Positions 6,826 to 11,195 of a stretch of 11,195 nt of DNA are shown here, piece after piece (the first letter of the stretch is position 1; each line of letters starts with the position of its first letter). The translations under genes and the position numbers were made by a program. The notes below the pieces were generated by a model. It saw only the letters and a program-made list of their open reading frames with translations. It had not been told where the DNA came from and made no database searches. Source of the DNA: Deltaproteobacteria bacterium (lineage in GTDB: Bacteria > Desulfobacterota > DSM-4660 > Desulfatiglandales > HGW-15); the NCBI GenBank assembly GCA_020342025.1, contig CP070840.1, positions 3,978,593-3,989,787 of the forward strand, read 5' to 3'.

Positions 6826-7308
6826 ATGGTTTCCATAGAAGAGTTGAGAGGCATTTATCTGTTGGAGAATCTAACAGATGAGATGCTTAAGAAAATACAA
6901 CCCATCATTGAACCCCTGCAGTTCAAGGAAAGGGAGGTCGTATTTGAAGAGGGGGAGAGGGCAGAGAATTTCTTTTTTTTAAAAAGGGGGAAGATCCTGC
7001 TGGAGGTGGAGATCTCAGAGATGATCATCATTTCTTTGGGTTCCATCAAATCCGGTTACTCTTTCGGCTGGTCCGCACTGCTTTCCGGTCCCTCTTACAC
7101 CAGTTATGCCGTTTGTACGGAGCCCTGTGAGGTCTTAGCCATACCTGGACAAAAGCTCCTGGATCTTCTCCATGAGGATCATACCATGGGACTCAGGGTT
7201 ATGGAATTTGTGGCCAAAATCCTCAAGAACCGTTTGGAACGACGTACCGCACAATTCTTGAAGGTCATGTCCAAGCATCCGGATATTCAGAAGCTCTTGG
7301 GGTTGTAA
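6826..7308 (+). CDS. Stand-alone cyclic-nucleotide-binding-fold protein
   Basis: A 160-residue soluble protein with a single cNMP-binding beta-barrel domain. Residues 11-31 form the leading helix (YLLENLTDEMLKKI), 34-76 the first strands with FEEGERAENFFFLKRG, and 78-107 the region of the phosphate-binding cassette. Helices then run from 108 to 160, with no winged helix, so it is not a CRP/FNR transcription factor of normal kind. The cassette reads SFGWSALLSGPSYTSYAV: the Glu that binds ribose in cAMP proteins is Trp82, and the Arg that holds the phosphate aligns with Tyr91. It probably does not bind cAMP in the usual way and may sense another ligand or act as a protein-interaction module. 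It lies 48 nt after the antiporter genes without an obvious terminator between, so co-transcription is plausible. Confidence 0.8.
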   Translation: MVSIEELRGIYLLENLTDEMLKKIQPIIEPLQFKEREVVFEEGERAENFFFLKRGKILLEVEISEMIIISLGSIKSGYSFGWSALLSGPSYTSYAVCTEPCEVLAIPGQKLLDLLHEDHTMGLRVMEFVAKILKNRLERRTAQFLKVMSKHPDIQKLLGL

Positions 7309-7339
7309 TGCGAAACCTATGTTGCATCTGCTTCGATAA

Positions 7340-7359
7340 GGAACGGGTTCCTCATGAGG
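7340..7359. other. Small palindromes in the spacer before the receiver gene
   Basis: GGAAC-GG-GTTCC (7340-7351) is immediately joined to the perfect 10-bp palindrome CCTCATGAGG (7350-7359). These could be an operator or a weak stem-loop. There is no T-run, so a terminator is not supported. Weak evidence. Confidence 0.25.
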
Positions 7360-7383
7360 GACGTAACGCGGATTTCAATTAAT

Positions 7384-7412
7384 TTGCATTTATTCATGTT
7401 CAACTTTAAAAT
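7384..7412 (+). promoter_or_regulatory. Candidate sigma-70 promoter for the receiver gene
   Basis: TTGCAT (7384-7389) and TAAAAT (7407-7412) are separated by exactly 17 nt in an AT-rich patch about 75 nt before the receiver start. The -10 box is a good match (5 of 6) and the -35 moderate (3 of 6). It fits the 177-nt gap after the preceding gene. Confidence 0.35.
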
Positions 7413-7485
7413 TCTATTGTGATATGTGCGCTTGGAAACTTAAGCCAGACATCTATGGCAAGATACCAATAGTGAGGAGGGGAAA

Positions 7486-7917
7486 ATGCCCAAGAGAATC
7501 TTAATCGTGGATGATGAACCTGATGCCATTAGCTATATAGGCTCTGTTCTCGAGGATAATGGTTACGACTACCTGAGCGCTGAAAACGGCGAGGAAGGGC
7601 TCGAAATGGCGAAAAAAGAGAAACCGGATATGATCCTTCTTGACCTGATCATGCCGGGAAAAAGCGGTATCCTCATGTTTCAGGAACTGAAAAAGGACCC
7701 CGAACTGGGCAAAATCCCGGTTATAGTCGTATCAGGCGCTTCAGAAGCCCTGGGCGTGGATCTCAAAAACTTCATGATCAAGCAGCCTCGAAGGGGGAAG
7801 GAAAAAGTCGTTGAGACCACCGGCGAAACCCAGTTCACAGAGCCAAATGCTTATGTGGAGAAACCCGTTGACCCAAATGAGTTGATCAAGGCGATTAAGG
7901 ACAATTTAGAAGATTAG
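7486..7917 (+). CDS. Stand-alone response-regulator receiver protein
   Basis: A 143-residue CheY-like receiver with no output domain. Asp9 and Asp10 form the acidic pair (ILIVDDEPD), Asp53 is the phosphoacceptor (ILLDLIMPG), Ser83 takes the conserved Thr/Ser position (VIVVSGAS) and Lys126 the conserved Lys (YVEKPVDP). The phosphorylation site is therefore complete. Between strand 4 and the KP motif there is an extended, charged stretch (about 88-122, including KQPRRGKEKVVETTGETQF), longer than in CheY, which would enlarge the alpha4 face used for partner recognition. A strong GAGGAGGGG at 7474-7482 precedes the ATG. Its kinase is not in the window. It may signal to a partner by protein contact; a link to the antiporter or the cNMP-fold protein is suggested only by position. 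Confidence 0.92.
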   Translation: MPKRILIVDDEPDAISYIGSVLEDNGYDYLSAENGEEGLEMAKKEKPDMILLDLIMPGKSGILMFQELKKDPELGKIPVIVVSGASEALGVDLKNFMIKQPRRGKEKVVETTGETQFTEPNAYVEKPVDPNELIKAIKDNLED

Positions 7918-7965
7918 ACATAGAAAACGCGACCATCACAGAGGACTATCCATTTGCCCCCACCA

Positions 7966-7988
7966 GGAGCTCAGCCTTCTTGAGCTCC
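7966..7988. terminator. 8-bp hairpin after the receiver gene
   Basis: GGAGCTCA (7966-7973) pairs perfectly with TGAGCTCC (7981-7988) around a 7-nt loop, 48 nt after the stop codon. No T-run follows (next bases CCAGGCC), so intrinsic termination is only possible; it could equally protect the 3' end of the transcript. Confidence 0.3.
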
Positions 7989-8073
7989 CCAGGCCTCCCC
8001 TTCCCTTTCAGGCTTCACTTTTTCTTGAATGAAATTCAGCCCTGTGATAGAGAAAAGTTTGAAATTCTTTTCC

Positions 8074-8113
8074 TGGAGTTCTGGAGTAACGGAGTGTTGG
8101 AGTAATGGATTCC
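8074..8113 (+). repeat. Octad repeat array, left arm (TGGAGTNN x5)
   Basis: Five consecutive 8-nt units start at 8074, 8082, 8090, 8098 and 8106: TGGAGTTC, TGGAGTAA, CGGAGTGT, TGGAGTAA, TGGATTCC. The period is exactly 8 throughout. The first four units can pair with the right arm at 8150-8181. Confidence 0.85.
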
Positions 8114-8149
8114 GAGGACAAGGAACCGGCCCTCCGTTCTTGCTGCCAA

Positions 8150-8181
8150 CTACTCCAGTACTCCAATACTCCACTACTCCA
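8150..8181 (-). repeat. Octad repeat array, right arm (NTACTCCA x4)
   Basis: Four exact 8-nt units, CTACTCCA, GTACTCCA, ATACTCCA and CTACTCCA, are the reverse complement of the left-arm unit (TGGAGTAN). Against the left arm 8074-8105, 25 of 32 positions are Watson-Crick complementary, with at least one further G-T pair, leaving a 44-nt loop (8106-8149). Confidence 0.85.
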
Positions 8182-8257
8182 TGTACATGGTTCCGAGGGA
8201 CTCATTTAACTAGATTTGATCGCCCGATTCATTTTCTGATCCCTTAGGTGTCGATCC

Positions 8258-8677
8258 ATGCACCTTAAAATACATAACATTTCCGTGAAAACCACCGCCA
8301 AAACGGACATCATTGATCTCACGCCCCAGGTGCAACAGGAGGTGGACAGATCAGCAGTCCGCAACGGCCATGTGACACTTTTCATACCCGGATCTACGGC
8401 GGCACTCACTACGATCGAATATGAGAGCGGCGTGATAAATGATCTAAAAAAGGCGATCGAGAGAATGGCCCCTGAAGATCTCTACTATGAACATAATGAA
8501 AGGTGGGGAGACGGGAATGGCTATTCCCATGTTCGATCTGCCCTGTTAGGCCCCTCATTGCACATCCCCGTAATAGATGGTAAACTCACACTAGGGACAT
8601 GGCAACAAATCGTTCTCTTGGACTTTGATAACCGACCCAGGAAACGCCAAATCATTATGCAATTGTTAGGAGAGTAA
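8258..8677 (+). CDS. yjbQ: YjbQ family protein (UPF0047)
   Basis: A 139-residue single-domain protein of the YjbQ/UPF0047 family, of normal full length. Family motifs are clear: PGSTAALTTIEYE (44-56), HNERWGDGNGYSH (79-91) with His79, Asp85, Asn87 and His91, and GKLTLGTWQQIVLLDFDNRPRKRQ (108-131, in pieces LGTWQ and RPRKR). The His/Asp/Asn cluster is the conserved putative active or metal site. Weak thiamin-phosphate-synthase activity has been reported for the E. coli member, but the physiological role is not established. The start ATG has only a weak AGG-type binding site. The stop is 3 nt before phoH, so the two genes form one transcription unit. Confidence 0.93.
   Translation: MHLKIHNISVKTTAKTDIIDLTPQVQQEVDRSAVRNGHVTLFIPGSTAALTTIEYESGVINDLKKAIERMAPEDLYYEHNERWGDGNGYSHVRSALLGPSLHIPVIDGKLTLGTWQQIVLLDFDNRPRKRQIIMQLLGE
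8667..8674 (+). promoter_or_regulatory. Shine-Dalgarno fixing the TTG start of phoH
   Basis: TAGGAGAG spans the end of yjbQ and lies 6 nt before TTG 8681-8683. It supports the non-ATG start. The next in-frame Met is residue 26, at the start of the N-terminal domain, and lacks a comparable site. Confidence 0.6.
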
Positions 8678-8680
8678 CTA

Positions 8681-9679
8681 TTGCCAAACAGTTCTGTTCC
8701 AGAAGCCTCACAGGTCCATAAGAAGTTAACTTTCCCAGACCATCAATGGGTGGGGATGCTGTGCGGCGAGCATAACACGCATCTACAGCTCCTGGAAAAG
8801 AAGATTGGCCTCTCTGTCAACGTGAGAGGCAACACCATAAATCTCCGAGGGGGCGACTGGGAAATCGAACTGGCTGAAAAAGTCCTCCTTCAGCTTTATG
8901 AAGTTATTAAGAGTGAATACCCCATATATCTTAATGATGTGGATTATGCCATAAGAATACTGAGTGGTGATGTATCGGCGGACCTGAAGAAGATCTTCTT
9001 GGATAAGGTTTACATCTCCTCCCACAAGAAAACTATAACGCCAAAGAGCCTGAACCAGAAGGAATATATCGATGGCATTAGGAGATTCGATATTGTCTTT
9101 GGTATCGGTCCAGCAGGGACTGGAAAGACCTACCTGGCCATGGCAATGGCCATCTCCTCCCTGGTAAAAAAGGAGGTAAACAGAGTTGTCCTTGCCAGGC
9201 CGGCCGTGGAAGCGGGCGAACATCTCGGTTTCCTGCCCGGAGACTTATACGAGAAGGTCAATCCCTATCTCAGGCCCTTATATGATGCCCTCCATGACAT
9301 GATGGACTTTGAAAGCGCCTCCCGTCTGATCCAGAGGGGAGTCATTGAAGTGGCTCCATTGGCTTTCATGAGAGGCAGGACGCTAAACGATGCCTTCGTG
9401 ATTTTAGATGAGGCCCAAAATGCCACATCAGACCAGATGAAGATGTTTTTGACCCGGCTTGGTTTTAGCTCAAAGGCCGTCATTACTGGAGATGTGACTC
9501 AAATAGATCTGCCAGAGGGAAAAACCTCCGGGTTAATAGAGGCGAGAGCTCTGCTTAAAGACATACAAGGAATCAAGTTCATATATTTTACCAGGGATGA
9601 CGTGATCAGGCATCCATTGGTTCAGGAAATCATCGATGCCTATGAAAAAATGGAGGAGGAGAAAACAGCAAGAACCTGA
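8681..9679 (+). CDS. phoH: PhoH-like P-loop ATPase
   Basis: A 332-residue cytoplasmic protein of the PhoH/YbeZ family, normal in length. Residues 14-95 form a KH-like nucleic-acid-binding N-terminus (LEKKIGLSVNVRGNTINLRG). The ATPase domain (about 120-325) shows the Walker A GPAGTGKT at 143-150, the ARPAVEAGEHLGFLPGDLYEK block from 172, typical of PhoH, Walker B VILDEAQN at 240-247, and ITGDVTQIDLP at 268-278, resembling superfamily 1 helicase motif III. In E. coli the relative YbeZ works with the RNase YbeY. Here it follows yjbQ by 3 nt and is followed by pgpH, the common phoH-pgpH-(ybeY) order, so ybeY may lie beyond the window. All key residues are present. Confidence 0.95.
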   Translation: MPNSSVPEASQVHKKLTFPDHQWVGMLCGEHNTHLQLLEKKIGLSVNVRGNTINLRGGDWEIELAEKVLLQLYEVIKSEYPIYLNDVDYAIRILSGDVSADLKKIFLDKVYISSHKKTITPKSLNQKEYIDGIRRFDIVFGIGPAGTGKTYLAMAMAISSLVKKEVNRVVLARPAVEAGEHLGFLPGDLYEKVNPYLRPLYDALHDMMDFESASRLIQRGVIEVAPLAFMRGRTLNDAFVILDEAQNATSDQMKMFLTRLGFSSKAVITGDVTQIDLPEGKTSGLIEARALLKDIQGIKFIYFTRDDVIRHPLVQEIIDAYEKMEEEKTART

Positions 9680-9693
9680 GGACTGTTTTGGGC

Positions 9694-9709
9694 ACTTTAG
9701 TCACTTTAG
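9694..9709 (+). repeat. ACTTTAG repeat, two units after phoH
   Basis: ACTTTAG at 9694 and 9703 with 9-nt period (CACTTTAGTCACTTTAG), beginning 14 nt after the phoH stop. Confidence 0.65.
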
Positions 9710-9814
9710 CCCCGCCTGCCACAGCCATTTATGGGTATCGCGGCTGTTTCCTCGCCTCGCCACCTGGCTTGGGGAGGCTTTAGAACCTTACACAAGCAGG
9801 CATTGGCGGGCAGG

Positions 9815-9842
9815 TCACTTTAGGTACTTTAGTTTACTTTAG
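9815..9842 (+). repeat. ACTTTAG repeat, copy 2 (before pgpH)
   Basis: ACTTTAG at 9817, 9826 and 9836, spaced 9 and 10 nt. Over about 27 nt it matches 1067-1092 in the mnhB-mnhC gap except for one C/T difference and the last bases, including the same 9-then-10 spacing and the same TTT filler. Confidence 0.75.
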
Positions 9843-9855
9843 ATCAATCACTTCT

Positions 9856-11040
9856 ATGCCAGAAAAACCGAAAACAAAGCCCCCTTCAAAGGGGAGATCT
9901 CCGGCAAGGGCCGAAAGGGAAAGCGCTGCCAAGGGAAAACGCCCACCCCTACTGGACAACCTCTTTAATCCCGACAGATTAAGATGGTTGATCCTTCTGG
10001 CCCTCAGTCTCATCATCTCTTTCTCCCTTTTCCCCAATATCTTAACCAAACCGAAAAATTACAGACTTGGAGATGTGGCGGAGAAAGACATCAAGGCCTC
10101 CCACGATTTTCTCATTGAAAACAAGACATTAACTGAAAAGAACAGAGAAAAGGTCGCCAAAGAGGTGCTTTCTGTCTATGACTTTGACAGCTCCGCCTCA
10201 AACCTTGTTCCCCGGATTAAAGAGGCCTTTAGTCTGGGTCGGGAATCTTTGGATCCCGCATTTCAGTTGGGTCAACCGGAACAAACCGTTCCCTCGAGCG
10301 GTGAAAAAGCAGCAGAGACACCTGAGGGAGACAACAGCTTTAAAAACCGATTTTTTGCACTCCTAGAGATACCCCTTGATGAAAAGGGCTATGAACAACT
10401 TGTGAAACACGGTTTCCCTGCGCAAGTGGAGGCGGCCGTTATCCAACTCACCGATGCAGTTTTCCAAAAGGGCGTCGTGGGAAGCAGAAGCATGCTGATG
10501 AATCAGGTTGAAAAAGGGGGAATTATTCTCCATGAAATATATGCACAAACAGAGATCAAAGTAACCGATTTTAATCGTTTTTTTGACTTGGAGGGCGCCG
10601 CAAGCTTCATCCGAAGTCAGAAAATGGGCTTAAAGGAGGCCATGAACCCCCCTGAACTGGTCGATATTTCCATAGGGCTTGCCCAATCCCTCATCAAACC
10701 CAATCTTACATTTAATCAGAGGGAGACAGAACTGAGGAAAGATCTTGCCCGAAAATCGGTAAAACCCACCTACTTTCAGATAAAAAAAGGGGAAATGCTC
10801 GTCAGGGAAGGGGAAAGGCTTGGTCCTGATCACCTTCTCAGACTTTCCGAAGACACCCGCTCAGAAAAAAGGGTGGACATGATCGGTCGGATACCGGCCA
10901 TGGCCATCCTCATCGGACTCCTTTTCTCTGTCCTCTATCTGGTGGGATTAAGGGGCGCCATATCTATCAGGGAACACAGCCGGGATCTCCTCTTTAACTC
11001 TGTCACCCTCTTGGCCACGTTTCTGTTTATTTGGGCCTAA
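9856..11040 (+). CDS. pgpH: PgpH-type 7TM-HD phosphohydrolase, N-terminal part ended by in-frame TAA
   Basis: The N-terminal 394 residues of a 7TM-HD (PgpH/YqfF) membrane protein. Residues 1-41 are a basic cytoplasmic tail, 43-62 the first helix, and about 70-330 the extracytoplasmic 7TMR-HDED domain with YRLGDVAEKDIKA near its start and KPNLTFNQRETE (281-292) plus YFQIKKGEMLVREGER (306-321) near its end. Helices follow at about 345-365 and 377-394. The family continues through the remaining helices to a cytoplasmic HD domain that in Firmicutes hydrolyses c-di-AMP. Here TAA at 11038-11040 stops the frame inside the second helix of the 7TM bundle, and the same frame then encodes family-like sequence. 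As written, the product would lack its catalytic domain. The ATG has no clear Shine-Dalgarno, and the next in-frame Met is residue 212. Residues 141-160 are a low-complexity acidic insert. Confidence 0.85.
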   Translation: MPEKPKTKPPSKGRSPARAERESAAKGKRPPLLDNLFNPDRLRWLILLALSLIISFSLFPNILTKPKNYRLGDVAEKDIKASHDFLIENKTLTEKNREKVAKEVLSVYDFDSSASNLVPRIKEAFSLGRESLDPAFQLGQPEQTVPSSGEKAAETPEGDNSFKNRFFALLEIPLDEKGYEQLVKHGFPAQVEAAVIQLTDAVFQKGVVGSRSMLMNQVEKGGIILHEIYAQTEIKVTDFNRFFDLEGAASFIRSQKMGLKEAMNPPELVDISIGLAQSLIKPNLTFNQRETELRKDLARKSVKPTYFQIKKGEMLVREGERLGPDHLLRLSEDTRSEKRVDMIGRIPAMAILIGLLFSVLYLVGLRGAISIREHSRDLLFNSVTLLATFLFIWA

Positions 11041-11195
11041 AACTTTACAGCCGAAGAAGTGGCACGGGGCTTCCACGCCTTCACTTCAAGGGCCCTTCTA
11101 TTTGCCATGCCTGTTGCCTGTGGTGCCATGCTCATATCCATCTTTAAAGGCATTAATGTGGCTATTGCTTTTTCATTGGTCATATCAGTACTCGC
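11041..11195 (+). pseudogene. pgpH: Continuation of the pgpH frame after the stop codon (partial)
   Basis: Immediately after the TAA, the same reading frame is open for 51 codons to the window edge and reads NFTAEEVARGFHAF, then RALLFAMPVACGAMLISIF, then helical sequence. This matches the expected next helices of the 7TM-HD family (an 'a-IPvA-a-AMLv' type motif). No frameshift is needed: one substituted codon accounts for the break. A GTG at 11059 or ATG at 11107 could restart translation, but neither has a convincing binding site. The HD domain should follow beyond the window. Confidence 0.7.

Larger units (their letters stand above)
7918..8257. other. 340-nt non-coding region with hairpin and octad repeats
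   Basis: No convincing gene on either strand: short open frames here run through the repeats and have low-complexity translations without ribosome binding sites. It contains an 8-bp hairpin at 7966-7988, a small palindrome TGAAT-GAA-ATTCA at 8026-8038, and the inverted 8-nt-period repeat at 8074-8181. I see no convincing promoter for yjbQ, although one must lie here unless it is read through from upstream. Confidence 0.7.
9680..9855. other. phoH-pgpH spacer with ACTTTAG repeats and hairpins
   Basis: No gene is seen in 176 nt. ACTTTAG arrays lie at both ends (9694-9709 and 9817-9842). Between them are complementary blocks: CCTGCC 9715-9720 with GGCAGG 9809-9814, ACAGCC 9721-9726 with GGCTGT 9742-9747, and GCCA-CC-TGGC around 9759-9768. 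The right array ends 13 nt before the pgpH start, which lacks a Shine-Dalgarno. Confidence 0.6.

Noticed and set aside
7340..7359. Intrinsic terminator after the cNMP-fold gene
   Set aside because: The stem is only 4-5 bp with a minimal loop, and no T-run follows.
8074..8181. CRISPR array
   Set aside because: Units are 8 nt with no unique spacers, and the two arms are inverted with respect to each other; no cas gene is present.
8008..8247. Open frames on both strands through the yjbQ upstream region (65-72 codons)
   Set aside because: Their translations are mostly the octad repeat read as serine/glycine/threonine/tryptophan-rich low-complexity sequence. An 8-nt period avoids stops by composition, and there are no ribosome binding sites.
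8783..9223. Open frame on the - strand (146 codons) opposite phoH
   Set aside because: It is the antisense shadow of the PhoH ATPase domain, with no recognisable motif or independent start signal.
11038..11040. Stop-codon reassignment or selenocysteine/pyrrolysine recoding to explain the pgpH break
   Set aside because: TAA is not the codon used for selenocysteine (TGA) or pyrrolysine (TAG), and TAA ends several intact genes in this window.

Overview
The window reads as a bacterial chromosome segment, most likely from a Desulfobacterota/deltaproteobacterial lineage. This is an inference from the style of the Mrp-like antiporter cluster, the stand-alone receiver protein, the intergenic short-period repeats and the phoH-pgpH gene order; no rRNA or other taxonomic marker is present. 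Every supported gene lies on the + strand.

Positions 1-6777 hold the distal part of a large Mrp/Mbh-type cation:proton antiporter operon. In order it encodes an MbhD-like subunit (cut by the window edge), an MbhE-MnhB fusion, a NuoK-like MnhC subunit, a MnhD-type proton-channel subunit, a second MnhD-type subunit, a small two-helix membrane protein, and a third, longer MnhD/NuoL-type subunit. The arrangement looks like an Mrp complex whose MrpA subunit has been split: the MbhD/MbhE part is separate from the NuoL-like part, and there are three large ion-channel subunits rather than two. The E, F and G subunits would be expected upstream of the window. No hydrogenase or other redox subunit is visible here, so whether the complex is a secondary antiporter or a module of a larger redox pump cannot be settled.

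Positions 6778-7917 carry two small cytoplasmic signalling proteins: a stand-alone cyclic-nucleotide-binding-fold protein without a DNA-binding domain, and a stand-alone response-regulator receiver. The first sits 48 bases behind the antiporter and may be co-transcribed. The second has its own candidate promoter.

Positions 7918-8257 are non-coding. They hold an 8-bp hairpin and a striking inverted pair of 8-nt-period repeats (TGGAGTNN facing NTACTCCA).

Positions 8258 to the end hold yjbQ, phoH and the start of pgpH (7TM-HD phosphohydrolase). phoH-pgpH (usually followed by ybeY) is a common bacterial order linked to RNA/ribosome metabolism and nucleotide second-messenger turnover. The pgpH reading frame is broken by one in-frame TAA at 11038-11040 and stays open in the same frame to the window edge, so it is a nonsense-interrupted gene, a recent mutation, or a sequence error.

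The most unusual non-coding signals are two families of degenerate short-period repeats. ACTTTAG units at 9-10 nt spacing occur both between mnhB and mnhC and between phoH and pgpH, sharing a near-identical core of about 27 bp. TGGAGTNN units at exact 8-nt spacing lie before yjbQ. A third structured spacer lies between the first two MnhD-type genes. I see no CRISPR array, insertion sequence, tRNA or rRNA, and no clearly new multi-gene system; the novelty here lies in the repeats and in the composition of the antiporter.
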